Source: a virus
Strand: one strand, 5' to 3'
IMG/VR virus record: IMGVR_UViG_3300025174_000008
Coordinates: 1 to 64,000 of that record
DNA: 64,000 nucleotides
Shown: piece by piece, positions 21,598-30,802 of the stretch
How the letters are laid out: each line of letters opens with the position of its first letter
How positions within the stretch are numbered: the stretch's first letter is position 1
The notes under the pieces: model-generated
Told to the model about the DNA's origin: nothing
Databases searched by the model: none
The model's input: the letters and a program-made list of their open reading frames with translations, nothing else
Made by a program: the position numbers and the translations under genes

Positions 21598-23321
21598 AGA
21601 CGTTCGGAACCATCAAGCATGACCGTGGGAAGTGGGCGCTAGACGTCGAGCCGCATGTTGTAGTTCGGCTCAAGCGACTCTTCCCTAGGATCGCGAAATC
21701 CAACAAGGGCACGGTAAGACTGACCGACACGGTTGAGCTCTGCCGTGAGCTCGAGTGGTTCATGGAGCGTTACCCGCTGTCGTTCGTCAGGGACGAAGAC
21801 CGAGAGCGGCTTTGCGGACGGGCCCACGAGCATAAGGAAACCGAGACTCTGGTTTCCCAATTGATGGCTGGGCAACGGGAACCCAGAGACTTCGAACTGG
21901 CGCTTCCGGCTCGCGAATATCAGCGGGTCGCCGCCGAACTCGCGCTGGCTACTCGCGGCCTGCTGATCGCGGATGATATGGGCCTCGGGAAGACTTGCGA
22001 GGCGATTTGTGTGCTCTCAGACGCACGGACGCGGCCTGCTGTGGTGGTGACGCTCCCTCACCTTCAGCGGCAGTGGAGAGACGAGTTCAAGAAATTTGCT
22101 CCCCACATCACCACGCACATCGTCCAGAAGTCGGAGCCTTACGATGTGCGATTGGGTTCCCGGCGTGCCCGGGCCGGGCAGATTGCATTGCTGGACGATG
22201 CCTCAATGACGACCCCCAACGTTCTGATCATGACCTACCACAAGCTCGCCGGGTGGGCCGACACCCTGTGCAAGTTCACCAAAGCCGTTGTGTGGGACGA
22301 GGCACAGGAGGTCCGGCGCGGCGAGAAGTCCAAAAAAGGCGTCGCGGCCACACAGCTCGCCCGAGCGGTGGATTTTCGCGTCGGCATCACCGGCACACCC
22401 ATTTACAACTACGGGTCGGAATTCCATCCTGTGCTCGAGGTTATCCGCCCGGGGGCACTGGGGTCGAAAAGCGAATTCATGACCGAGTGGTGCTCGGGAT
22501 GGGATGGCGACAAGGCGAAGATCAAGGACCCAAAGGCATTCGGTTCGTACATCCGCGACTGCTGCCTGATGATTCGCAGGACGAAGGCCGACGTTGGGCG
22601 CGAGCTTCCAGATCTAGTGAAGATCCCGCACACCATCGACTGCGACGAAGGCGCCATCAGCCGCGTGGAATCATCCGCGATGTCCCTGGCGCGCGTTATT
22701 CTTGCCCACAACGAAGAGGTGCGTGGGGACAAATGGAAGGCTTCGGAAGAGCTCAGCAACCTGGTCAGGCAAGCGACCGGGGTAGCCAAAGCTCCCTACG
22801 TCGCGGACTTCGTCCAGATGATCGTGGAAACCGGCGAAAACGTTGTGCTCTTCGGGTGGCACCGTGAGTTTTACGCGATCGTTCGCGAGCGACTCGCAGA
22901 CCTGAATCCGGCCATGTACACCGGAAGCGAAAGCGAGACGCAGAAGGAAGAGTCAAAGCGCCGGTTTCTGTCCGGGGAGACCAAGGTGCTCATCATGAGC
23001 CTGCGCTCCGGTGCTGGAATAGACGGTCTCCAGGACAACGGCCGGGTCGTCGTCTTCGGCGAGCTCGACTGGAGCTACGGCGTGCATGAGCAGTGCACGG
23101 CGCGTAGGTGGCGAGATGGACAGAAAGACCCGGTGCTGGCCTACTACCTGCTGACCGAAAGCGGTAGCGACCCCATCGTAGCCGACGTTCTGGGAGTGAA
23201 ACGCGGCCAGATCGAAGGGGTACGCGACCCGAACGGTGGCCTCGTCGAAAAGCTCGACGTGTCCGGAGACCATATCAAGCGCCTGGCCGCGGCGTACCTT
23301 GCAAAACGGGAGGCAGCATGA
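21594..23321 (+). CDS. SNF2-family DNA helicase/translocase
   Basis: 575 aa from GTG at 21594. Motif I DDMGLGKT, motif II DEAQ (VVWDEAQEVRRG), motif III VGITGTPIYN, C-terminal motifs V LIMSLRSGAGIDGLQ and VI QCTARRWRDGQKDPV. An ATP-driven dsDNA translocase, common in phage early regions next to a small VRR nuclease; likely roles are fork processing and recombination. Confidence 0.93.
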   Translation: MKTFGTIKHDRGKWALDVEPHVVVRLKRLFPRIAKSNKGTVRLTDTVELCRELEWFMERYPLSFVRDEDRERLCGRAHEHKETETLVSQLMAGQREPRDFELALPAREYQRVAAELALATRGLLIADDMGLGKTCEAICVLSDARTRPAVVVTLPHLQRQWRDEFKKFAPHITTHIVQKSEPYDVRLGSRRARAGQIALLDDASMTTPNVLIMTYHKLAGWADTLCKFTKAVVWDEAQEVRRGEKSKKGVAATQLARAVDFRVGITGTPIYNYGSEFHPVLEVIRPGALGSKSEFMTEWCSGWDGDKAKIKDPKAFGSYIRDCCLMIRRTKADVGRELPDLVKIPHTIDCDEGAISRVESSAMSLARVILAHNEEVRGDKWKASEELSNLVRQATGVAKAPYVADFVQMIVETGENVVLFGWHREFYAIVRERLADLNPAMYTGSESETQKEESKRRFLSGETKVLIMSLRSGAGIDGLQDNGRVVVFGELDWSYGVHEQCTARRWRDGQKDPVLAYYLLTESGSDPIVADVLGVKRGQIEGVRDPNGGLVEKLDVSGDHIKRLAAAYLAKREAA

Positions 23322-23989
23322 AGCCCGCCAACAGCATCAGCCGAGAGGACTATCTTGCGCGTTCGGGAGCGCCGCAGCGTGAGCTCTTCGCATCCGACGG
23401 GACCCCAGCCTCGAAGCGCAAGAGGCCACCACCATTCGATCCTCGCGCCGAATCGCGAGCCTGGCTCGACACACTGGCATGGATGGATAAGCAGCTCTGG
23501 CATCCGCTGGTCGGTATCTACGCGCGCCTCTACCAGCCGGCCCGCGACCGTATGCCGGGCAGGATAGTCGTGCGCTTTGCGCTCCCGCTCGAGCTCTGCC
23601 CGACGGTCAACATGGTCCGGAGGATGCCTCCGTGGCGTTACGGGCAAATCAAGGAGCAGCTGTTTTCCATGATGTGGACGCAGATGTCCCACCAGGACGT
23701 GCGCCCCTACGAGACACTCCCCGGGTTCCCGGCGGCCCGCTGCGTCTGCTTCAGCCAACGCGAGCGTGACCCGAACTGCGGCTTCGAGAAGCAGGCGCTC
23801 GATATCTGCCAGCCTTCTCGGGAGCGGCGCAACCGCAAAACAGGCAAGATCACCCACATCTCGGGGATCGGCCTCATCAAAGAGGACAAGGGCACCCTCC
23901 TCAACCGGGCCACCTGGTGGGAGCCGGCCCCGAAGGAAGTGGCCGGCGGGGTGCTGCTTGAGATTTGGACCGGAGACACCGAACCATGA
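23318..23989 (+). CDS. Possible RusA-like resolvase or hypothetical phage protein
   Basis: 223 aa. After a disordered N-terminus, RIVVRFALPLELCPTVNMVR and later DICQPSRERRNRKTG, GIGLIKEDKGTLLN hint at a RusA-type resolvase, but the paired catalytic Asp residues are not clear. It lies directly after the SNF2 helicase, a fitting place for a junction nuclease. Confidence 0.5.
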   Translation: MKPANSISREDYLARSGAPQRELFASDGTPASKRKRPPPFDPRAESRAWLDTLAWMDKQLWHPLVGIYARLYQPARDRMPGRIVVRFALPLELCPTVNMVRRMPPWRYGQIKEQLFSMMWTQMSHQDVRPYETLPGFPAARCVCFSQRERDPNCGFEKQALDICQPSRERRNRKTGKITHISGIGLIKEDKGTLLNRATWWEPAPKEVAGGVLLEIWTGDTEP

Positions 23990-24294
23990 TCATGTTCCGC
24001 GTTGAAGGCACCAAACCCGTTGCAGTCGAATGCCCAGAGCCATCCTGGCCAAACAAAGATGCTGACGGGGAGACGATCTTCAACAACACCCACTTTGTCC
24101 TTGAGGGTGAAACATGGGAGAAGCTGCGCAGCGAGCATGAAGCGACGCTCAGGATGGCAGCTGGTAGCTTACGCTCAGCGCGAGCTCGGGTGGATGAATT
24201 AACGAAGGAACTAGCTGACGTGGTTTTGGAACGCGAAGAATGCGAGCGGAATTTCGATGATTGGTCCCGAGAACCGAAAAGGGACGCACCATGA
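23986..24294 (+). CDS. Hypothetical protein, 102 aa
   Basis: Short beta N-terminus and a coiled-coil-like C-terminus (RSARARVDELTKELADVVLE). Overlaps both neighbours by ATGA. Not recognised. Confidence 0.6.
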   Translation: MIMFRVEGTKPVAVECPEPSWPNKDADGETIFNNTHFVLEGETWEKLRSEHEATLRMAAGSLRSARARVDELTKELADVVLEREECERNFDDWSREPKRDAP

Positions 24295-24752
24295 AGACCT
24301 TCCGCGTCGAATTCAACGCCGCTGGACATGTGACCTCGTGCATCGAGCTCGACCGCGGAGCGCCAGACTCGGTCACGCTCGTCTATGTCCAAGCGACCTC
24401 CGCCGACGCAGCAAAAGCCAAAGCCGAGCGGATTCGTCAAAGACTTCGTACGCAGGCGCGTAGGCAGGAGTACCGCGCACAGGGCCTATGCCCGTATTGC
24501 GGACGAACCCCGCAATCGGGGATGGTCAAATGCGAGACTTGTCTTGTCTCTGCGCGGGAAAGAAACGACTCACGGCAGCGGCCCACCCGAAGCGCCCAGC
24601 ATCTGGCCCTCCGCGCGTCCAAAGAGCAGCGCGAGCGTCTCGCAACGCTACTCGAGGTCAAGCGTCAGTGGCGGAGCACCGATAGCGACGATGCGTTTAT
24701 CGCTTGGTTGGACGCTGAAATCTCAAAGCTACTCGAGAGGAAGGCTGCGTGA
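24291..24752 (+). CDS. Zinc-finger protein, 153 aa
   Basis: Beta-rich N-terminus, then a Cys4 motif CPYCGRTPQSGMVKCETC and a basic helical C-terminus. Likely DNA-binding. Not assigned to a family. Confidence 0.6.
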   Translation: MKTFRVEFNAAGHVTSCIELDRGAPDSVTLVYVQATSADAAKAKAERIRQRLRTQARRQEYRAQGLCPYCGRTPQSGMVKCETCLVSARERNDSRQRPTRSAQHLALRASKEQRERLATLLEVKRQWRSTDSDDAFIAWLDAEISKLLERKAA

Positions 24753-25171
24753 TGGACTTCCGCAACGCCAAGCTCTTCATCGACGGCACCGAGATCCCGG
24801 TCGAGAACGTGCAGATCGGTTACGACACCGCGAGCGGCCCGGACCACAGTGTGGTTTCAATGGTAACCGGATTAGCCCAAGGGAATTTGGGCGCTTTTCG
24901 AGGTTTCCTGGAGTTAATGGAGGCGGCCGAAAGTTCGGTGAAGGAGGAGCTCGCGATTCGGAGCGGTCGAATCGTGCAGGTCACTGGATACCGCGGAGAC
25001 TTCGCGGTTTACATCATCGGCCGGCGCAAACGGAAGTTCGGTGGCGGCTGGGCCGTTGTGATTACCAAAACACTCGTGGGCAAAGCGGTTTGGTTACGCT
25101 CCCCTAGCCGCCCGTTCCGTTCTATCAAGTCGGCAAGAAGGGCGCTGGATAGGAAAGGAGTCGGAACGTGA
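24752..25171 (+). CDS. Hypothetical phage protein, 139 aa
   Basis: ATG at 24752 (MDFRNAKLFIDGTEIPVENV). Small beta-sheet domain, then AVYIIGRRKRKFGGGWAVVI and a basic tail. The TGA is in a GTGA overlap with the next gene. Not recognised. Confidence 0.6.
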   Translation: MDFRNAKLFIDGTEIPVENVQIGYDTASGPDHSVVSMVTGLAQGNLGAFRGFLELMEAAESSVKEELAIRSGRIVQVTGYRGDFAVYIIGRRKRKFGGGWAVVITKTLVGKAVWLRSPSRPFRSIKSARRALDRKGVGT

Positions 25172-25593
25172 CATGGTTACGGCTCGATGACGGGTTCGCG
25201 CACCATAAAAAGGTGGCTCCGCTCACTGATCGGGCTTTCCGTTTGCACGTTACAGCAATGCTACACTGTGCAGATCAGTTGACCGACGGATTCGTCGGAG
25301 ACGCCATTCCGGAGTGTCTAACCAAGGCCCCGCAGGGAAAATCGCTAGTCGCGGCCATCAAAGAGCTTGTGGATATTGGGCTCTGGGAGCCTGTTGATGG
25401 GGGGTGGCTCATTCATGACTTCGCAGACTGGAATCCGTCGTCAGACTCTGTTCGCACCAAGCGGGCCGCTGCGTGCGAACGAATGAAGCGAGCTCGTTCG
25501 CAGAATGTTCGCGCGAACACGTCGCGAAGTTCGCCAGAACCTGTCTCAACCCCGTCCCCGTCCCCGTCTGATGGAAGGATTGATCTCTCATGA
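25168..25593 (+). CDS. Phage replisome organiser-like protein
   Basis: 141 aa from GTG at 25168. WLRLDDGFAHHKKVAPLTDR, then FRLHVTAMLHCADQLTDGFV and HDFADWNPSSDSV follow the N-terminal winged-helix domain of phage replication initiator/DnaD-like proteins; the tail is Ser/Pro-rich. Located just upstream of the helicase genes. Confidence 0.75.
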   Translation: MTWLRLDDGFAHHKKVAPLTDRAFRLHVTAMLHCADQLTDGFVGDAIPECLTKAPQGKSLVAAIKELVDIGLWEPVDGGWLIHDFADWNPSSDSVRTKRAAACERMKRARSQNVRANTSRSSPEPVSTPSPSPSDGRIDLS

Positions 25594-26198
25594 ATCTTAT
25601 TTCTAGGCCTGATCCGGATCTACCTGTCAGGTCAGGATCCCGTCCGCACGAGGGAGCTCAAACCGAGCCCGCTATCCCCTGCCCGCTATCCCTCGCTCTG
25701 ACCGAAGAGCAGGTCTACACGCTGGTGGCCCGGTGCGGCATGCCGGAATGGGCCATCGAGCCGTGCCTGCAGGACTTCCTGCTGGGGGCAACCGCGGGGT
25801 CTGAGGTTCGCCCTCTGGACGTCTGGCGCCGGTGGGCCGCCAAGCACGTTTGGTCGATGTGGCAGACCCCTGGGAGGCGCCCGCTCAAGCCAGAGGCTAC
25901 GCTGGACCCAGCAGACGCATCGGCTCTCCGCCGGGCACGCCGGGCCGCCCTTCGCTCCGAACGGGAGCGGTCCGAGGAGGCGTGGCGGAGGTTCACGGCC
26001 GGGTCATGCCTGCCCACCCCGGAGCAGGCGTCCCAGTTCGCGAAGATCGGAATCAAGATCCCGTCTCGGTCGAAAGAGCCCCGTGGCGCCACAGGTTTGA
26101 GTCCCACCGAGCGAGAGGGGGCCAACGCTGGGGTCAGGACGTCCGAGGCTCACAGCGCGTCTGAGGGGCTCCTGGGCGGCAGCAAGGGGGCGGAGTGA
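25590..26198 (+). CDS. Replication-associated protein, putative helicase loader
   Basis: 202 aa. WAIEPCLQDFLLGATAGSEV, RPLDVWRRWAAKHVWSMWQT, then an Arg-rich helix: the arrangement is like the C-terminal part of phage replication proteins that load DnaB. Its first 100 bases contain a 21-bp sequence repeated at 44174 and a direct repeat, so an origin may lie within the gene as in lambda O. Confidence 0.55.
   Translation: MNLISRPDPDLPVRSGSRPHEGAQTEPAIPCPLSLALTEEQVYTLVARCGMPEWAIEPCLQDFLLGATAGSEVRPLDVWRRWAAKHVWSMWQTPGRRPLKPEATLDPADASALRRARRAALRSERERSEEAWRRFTAGSCLPTPEQASQFAKIGIKIPSRSKEPRGATGLSPTEREGANAGVRTSEAHSASEGLLGGSKGAE
25622..25642. repeat. 21-bp repeat, copy 1 (also 44174-44194)
   Basis: Identical 21-mer containing the palindrome ACCTG-T-CAGGT followed by CAGGATCCCG; exact second copy at 44174-44194. 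Shortly after it, GCCCGCTATCCC occurs twice (25669-25694). An origin or regulatory site inside the replication gene is possible. Confidence 0.7.
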
Positions 26199-26374
26199 CC
26201 AGAACTCAACAGGCTAACCTGATTCTCTCGAAGTTGAGCCGTAGGCTGAGACTGGTTGTTGGGCCGAGCCATCCAGATCCGTTGGATCTGCAGTCCACAA
26301 AAGTGCATCCGGATCGTGCCGTATTGCTCGGAGAGCATCTCCCACGGGTGAGGCACCGGGCGGTGAAAACGTGA
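26195..26374 (+). CDS. Small protein, 59 aa, between replication genes
   Basis: GTG start at 26195 and stop at 26374 both form GTGA overlaps with the flanking genes, supporting translation. Basic (LILSKLSRRLRLVVGPSHPD). Function unknown. Confidence 0.5.
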   Translation: MTRTQQANLILSKLSRRLRLVVGPSHPDPLDLQSTKVHPDRAVLLGEHLPRVRHRAVKT

Positions 26375-27903
26375 CCGACCCCGCCACGACCGCCGCCCGC
26401 CGCGCCCCGGAGCCGGGTCCCACAGTTGGCAGAGTCCCACCGGCGGACCTGGACGCCGAGGCTACGGTGCTGTCCGCGGTCCTGCTGTCCGCAGAGCTAG
26501 CCGACGAAGTAGCGACCTTCTTCCGGCCCGAGCACTGCTATTCGAACGCCAACCGGATCATCCTCGAAGCAGCATGGTCGCTCCGTGAGACCGGTAGACC
26601 CGTGGACCAAGTGTCCATTGCTGGGTGGCTCAGGGACCGCGGAAAGCTTGAGCAGATTGGCGGCACCCCCTACCTCGCCCAGGTCGTGGACGCGACGCCG
26701 GCCGTTGCCAACGTCGAGACGCACGCCAGGCGACTAGTCGAGCTTTGGCGACAGCGACAGCTCATACAGGAATGCCAAGACACGGCCGCTGAGGGTTACG
26801 GGGCCGTACAGAACGTCCAGCAGTACATCGACCAGCACGAGCAGAAGGTCTTCGAAATCGCCCACACGTCGGACAGGACGGCGATCGTCCCGGTCAAGGA
26901 CGTGATGGTCGAGTCGTTCAAGATCATCTCGGTGGCAAGTCAGACTGGCGGCGGAGTATCGGGAGTCCCGACCGGGTTCACCGAGATCGATCGGAAGACC
27001 ACAGGGATGCACAAGGGTGACTTGTTCATCGTCGCTGGTAGGCCGGGGATGGGCAAATCAGGTCTTGCGCTGAATATCGCCATCAACGTCGCTCGGCCGA
27101 AGAGCTCAGGCTTCTCCACCGATCCGCTTGGAAATCCAGTTCCACTAACCCCAGGCAAAGGGGTCGCGTTCTTCAGTCTGGAGATGCCCAAGGAGCAACT
27201 CGGTATGCGTCTGATGGCCAGCGAGGGGCGCGTTGACTTAGCGCGTATACGCTCCGGACAGACGCGCTCTGAGGACTGGGGGAAACTCACCGATGCTGCT
27301 GCACTCATCGGACTAATGCCAATCTGGATCGATGACACTCCGGCGATCACACTGCTCGAGGTTCGGGCGAAGGTGCGACGGATTCAGGCAGAGCTCGCGC
27401 GAGCTACGGATGACTCTGGTCTGCCCAATGAGTTGGGGTTGGTCGTTGTTGATTACCTACAGTTGATGCATGGGCGTCGGGATGCCCACAGCCGCGAACA
27501 AGAGATCAGTGAGCTTTCACGTGGGATGAAGCAGTTGGCGAAGGAACTCAAGGTTCCGGTGATGGCGCTTTCACAGTTAAACCGGTCCGTCGAAACACGC
27601 GCCACAAAGGACAAGCGCCCGCAGCTAAGTGACCTCCGTGAGAGCGGCGCTATCGAACAAGATGCCGACACGATTCTGTTCATCTATCGGGACGAGTACT
27701 ACTTCAAGAACGAGAGCGTTGACCGAGGTATCGCCGAGATCATCATCGCGAAGCAACGGAACGGCCCCACTGGTGTGGTAAAGGCCAAGTTCTCAAGCGA
27801 GTACACTCGCTTTGATAACCTAACGATCGGTGAGTCCGACGAATTTGATAGCTACGCAGAAGAATCGCGACTCGATGACGAGAGGCCTCGTGGAGGTTTC
27901 TGA
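26371..27903 (+). CDS. dnaB: DnaB-like replicative DNA helicase
   Basis: 510 aa from GTG at 26371. N-terminal domain LDAEATVLSAVLLS through TPAVANVETHARR; RecA-fold domain with Walker A AGRPGMGKSG, Walker B LVVVDYLQLM, SQLNRSVETR and the arginine finger region KQRNGPTG. It unwinds the fork as a hexamer. The C-terminal tail ends DDERPRGGF, shared with the paralog downstream. Confidence 0.95.
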   Translation: MTDPATTAARRAPEPGPTVGRVPPADLDAEATVLSAVLLSAELADEVATFFRPEHCYSNANRIILEAAWSLRETGRPVDQVSIAGWLRDRGKLEQIGGTPYLAQVVDATPAVANVETHARRLVELWRQRQLIQECQDTAAEGYGAVQNVQQYIDQHEQKVFEIAHTSDRTAIVPVKDVMVESFKIISVASQTGGGVSGVPTGFTEIDRKTTGMHKGDLFIVAGRPGMGKSGLALNIAINVARPKSSGFSTDPLGNPVPLTPGKGVAFFSLEMPKEQLGMRLMASEGRVDLARIRSGQTRSEDWGKLTDAAALIGLMPIWIDDTPAITLLEVRAKVRRIQAELARATDDSGLPNELGLVVVDYLQLMHGRRDAHSREQEISELSRGMKQLAKELKVPVMALSQLNRSVETRATKDKRPQLSDLRESGAIEQDADTILFIYRDEYYFKNESVDRGIAEIIIAKQRNGPTGVVKAKFSSEYTRFDNLTIGESDEFDSYAEESRLDDERPRGGF

Positions 27904-27907
27904 AACG

Positions 27908-29128
27908 ATGAACAGAGAACAATATCAAGAGTATCTAGCTTCAGAGTGGTGGATAACACGCAGCACCAGCATCCGGGCGCGGTCCGGAGGACAGTGTGAA
28001 ATATGTCAGCGAGAACTATGCACACAGGTGCATCATCTGAGTTACGCACATATAGGTGCGGAACGGGACGACGAACTGGTGGCTGTGTGCGACTTCTGTC
28101 ACCGAAATCTACACGGACGAATTCCCAGCCCCAGAATTCTGTCGGTTGAAGAGCTTCTGCGATCATCAGGTCAAAGATCGGTATCGGTGGAACATCAAGG
28201 AGTCATCACCACCGGCAACTGGAGAATAGACCGCCATACCGGCGGCATTCAGCCAGGACACGCTTGGATCCTGGCGGCCGAAACATCGTGGGGGAAAAGT
28301 GCGTTTTCGCTATCGGTAGCCGACGAGAACCTGAAACTCGGCAAGGTCGTGTTGGTGGTCGCAACGGAAGACGACGAGTCGATTTATGGCGATCGATTAC
28401 TAGCCCGCCGTTCAGGCGTGGATGCAACGAAGATCCGAGACCACGCGCTCGATAATGTAGACCTGGCCAAGATCAACACCGTCATCCAAAAAGCCGAACT
28501 AACACCGATCTATTTGGATGGCCGGGATGTTCCAGAGGACCAGTTGTGTAAACAGATTGGTGCCATCGTCAAGGAGTACGGAGTCGCGCTAGTCATCGTC
28601 GACTACCTCCAAACAATACCAGCGTCCCACCGCTATCAAGACGAGCGAGTCCGATTCCGGGAGACCGCTCAGCGCTTGACCCACACCTGTAAGGCACTGA
28701 AGACGCCCCTGATCATCTGCTCGCAGATCACGCCAGATGAGTCCGGGAAGATGCCCGGAAAATACCGTGTACGAGAGAGCAAAGACGTTGTGCACGCGGC
28801 CGAGGCGGTGCTCATTGGCTTCGAGCTCCAGAGCGAGTGGACGGACCCAAAGGACCAGCATCTACCAGAGCACGAGAGGCGAAAGATTGCTGCTGGAACC
28901 AAGTGCATCAACATCGACAAGGCCAAGGTCGGGACGAGGGGCGTTGTGGCGCTGAATTGGAACCAGATCACTGCTAGCTTCGATGCTGAGTATCGGCGCG
29001 ACGGGTCATACGACTACCTGGACCAATACCGCGACCCTGATGGTGCCCCAACCATTGACGACGCAGCCATGACCGACGCTGACTTCGAAGTACCCATTCC
29101 AGATGAGCGCCCGCGAGGAGGCTACTGA
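27908..29128 (+). CDS. HNH-DnaB-like fusion ATPase
   Basis: 406 aa. Residues ~1-85 form an HNH/zinc domain: C30/C33, H42-H43 (VHHLSY), C61/C64 and H69 (VCDFCHRNLHG). Residues ~95-350 form a DnaB/RecA-like ATPase: Walker A AETSWGKS (124-131), Walker B ALVIVDYLQT, ICSQITPDESG. The DnaB N-terminal primase-binding domain is absent. The last residues PDERPRGGY repeat the tail of the DnaB 5 bases upstream. Possibly a fork-associated nuclease-translocase; function not known to me. Confidence 0.85.
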   Translation: MNREQYQEYLASEWWITRSTSIRARSGGQCEICQRELCTQVHHLSYAHIGAERDDELVAVCDFCHRNLHGRIPSPRILSVEELLRSSGQRSVSVEHQGVITTGNWRIDRHTGGIQPGHAWILAAETSWGKSAFSLSVADENLKLGKVVLVVATEDDESIYGDRLLARRSGVDATKIRDHALDNVDLAKINTVIQKAELTPIYLDGRDVPEDQLCKQIGAIVKEYGVALVIVDYLQTIPASHRYQDERVRFRETAQRLTHTCKALKTPLIICSQITPDESGKMPGKYRVRESKDVVHAAEAVLIGFELQSEWTDPKDQHLPEHERRKIAAGTKCINIDKAKVGTRGVVALNWNQITASFDAEYRRDGSYDYLDQYRDPDGAPTIDDAAMTDADFEVPIPDERPRGGY

Positions 29129-29361
29129 TGGCTGACCATTTATGGATCCTGCGACAACGAGACCAACAACGTGCACAGTACGGGTCGTATACCGGGTTCG
29201 TGGTGCGAGCTAACTCCGCGGTCGAAGCTAGGCAGTTGGCTGCGCAGGAAGCGTCAAGCGAAAAACCGGAGTGCTGGATCAACACGAAGACTTCGACCTG
29301 CGTACCCCTCTGGGACGAGGGTCCATCCGAGATCATCATGGCTGAGGGGAACCAGGAGTAG
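29128..29361 (+). CDS. Hypothetical phage protein, 77 aa
   Basis: MADHLWILRQRDQQRAQYGS..., with GFVVRANSAVEARQLAAQEA resembling small phage proteins that follow replication genes. ATG overlaps the previous stop by one base. Function unknown. Confidence 0.65.
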   Translation: MADHLWILRQRDQQRAQYGSYTGFVVRANSAVEARQLAAQEASSEKPECWINTKTSTCVPLWDEGPSEIIMAEGNQE

Positions 29362-29366
29362 CTACC

Positions 29367-30005
29367 ATGCCAATTGACCAATCCTGGCGAGACAACGTCT
29401 ACATCAAAGCTCGAGAGTACCTCGCCACTCGCGGACTCGACGGGGCAACGTCGACCGAGATCGCCTACTCGATCGCGGGTGACGGCGCCGAGAAGGTGCG
29501 GGCCACCATTTGCGGGGCGACCGCACACGGCGGCATCGTGGCCTACGGCATGGCGTGCCGGAAGCATCGCTCGGACCACCCACAGGGAAACCACGTGTAT
29601 CACCTAGCCGAGCGTGCTGAAGCGGTGGACGCCCACAGGATTGAGTGCACCCGATGCCGTGAGCAGAAACCTCGTCTCGAATTTGGGTGCGTCAACCGCG
29701 GGTGCTCAGAGCTGCTCAAGATCTGCAATGCGTGCACCGACACCTTGAACCCCGAAGAGCGCCGGATATCGAGAGAGGAACGGGTGCGGAAGTGGCACCA
29801 AACACACCGCATCGCCACGGGTGAGGATGCTCGGAATTCCGTCGACTACCAGTCACCCCGGCGCCGGGTTCCGATCTGCAAGGTGTGCTACGACCTCCCA
29901 CACGCGAGACCCAAAACCGGGCTTTGCAAGTGCGGGAGACCGCGGTACGAAGAGGCGCTCCCACCGCTTCAAGAGCGGAGCTTCGACAGGGTGGCGGTGC
30001 CTTGA
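29367..30005 (+). CDS. wHTH and double zinc-ribbon protein upstream of DNA MTase
   Basis: 212 aa. N-terminal winged-helix-like domain (GATSTEIAYSIAGDGAEKVR), central Cys cluster CTRCREQKPRLEFGC and CNAC, and C-terminal ribbon RRRVPICKVCYDLPHARPKT then CKCGRPR ending FDRVAVP. That last module is a close paralog of the end of the 18071 protein. Both genes overlap the start of a DNA methyltransferase gene, so they are likely partners of the modification enzymes. Confidence 0.75.
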   Translation: MPIDQSWRDNVYIKAREYLATRGLDGATSTEIAYSIAGDGAEKVRATICGATAHGGIVAYGMACRKHRSDHPQGNHVYHLAERAEAVDAHRIECTRCREQKPRLEFGCVNRGCSELLKICNACTDTLNPEERRISREERVRKWHQTHRIATGEDARNSVDYQSPRRRVPICKVCYDLPHARPKTGLCKCGRPRYEEALPPLQERSFDRVAVP

Positions 30006-30802
30006 CCGTGGAGATTTACCACTGCGACTGCCTCGACTGGGCAGAGACCAGCGTGGACAAGGTGGACCTGATCTACCTGGATCCGCCCTTCATGACGCAG
30101 CGCGACTTTGGCGCGTTTGATGACCGGTGGGGACCAAAGTCCAAAGAGTACCTCGAGTACATGACGGTCAGAATCAAGGCGCTCTTCGAGCTACTCAAGC
30201 CGACGGGGTCGATCTGGGTGCATTGCGACAACCGGACGAGCCATTACCTGAAGGTCGCGATGGACGGCATGTTCGGTCTCGAGCGCTTCCGGAACGAGGT
30301 CATCTGGCGATACCGTCGGTGGACCACGAAGTCTTACCAGCTGCAGAAGATGCACGACGTCCTGCTCTGGTACTCCCGAGAGCCCAGCGGCTACACGTTC
30401 CGCCAGCTCTTCGAGCCCCAAGCTGCGTCGACCCTGAAGGCCTTCGGGACCAGGAAGCAGCACGCGGACTTCTCGTCGGGCCACCGCAAGCCCGGGGTCG
30501 CAGCGGAAGAGTCCCCGGGCGTGGCCCTGTGCGACGTGTGGACCATCCCTTGCGTGGCCCCGAGCAGCAAAGAGCGCACGGGGTACCCAACCCAGAAGCC
30601 CGAGGCTCTGCTCGAGCGGGTCATCCGCTGCACCAGCAACAAGGGGGATGTGTTCGTCGATGCAATGTGCGGGTCGGGAACCGGCGTCGTCGTGGCCAAT
30701 CGCATCGGGCGCCACGCCATCGGCATCGACCAAAGCCCAGATGCGATTCGGGTAACCCAGGAGAGATTGGCGCATGGAAACGTCAACCAGCAAGTGGGAT
30801 AG
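30002..30802 (+). CDS. DNA N6-adenine/N4-cytosine methyltransferase (beta-class)
   Basis: 266 aa from TTG at 30002 overlapping the previous stop, or GTG at 30008. Catalytic DPPF in LIYLDPPFMTQ precedes the SAM-binding FVDAMCGSGTGVVVA, with YPTQKPEALLERVI in between: the beta-class order. Predicted to modify phage DNA at a specific site, probably to evade restriction. No cognate endonuclease is seen. Confidence 0.92.
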   Translation: MTVEIYHCDCLDWAETSVDKVDLIYLDPPFMTQRDFGAFDDRWGPKSKEYLEYMTVRIKALFELLKPTGSIWVHCDNRTSHYLKVAMDGMFGLERFRNEVIWRYRRWTTKSYQLQKMHDVLLWYSREPSGYTFRQLFEPQAASTLKAFGTRKQHADFSSGHRKPGVAAEESPGVALCDVWTIPCVAPSSKERTGYPTQKPEALLERVIRCTSNKGDVFVDAMCGSGTGVVVANRIGRHAIGIDQSPDAIRVTQERLAHGNVNQQVG

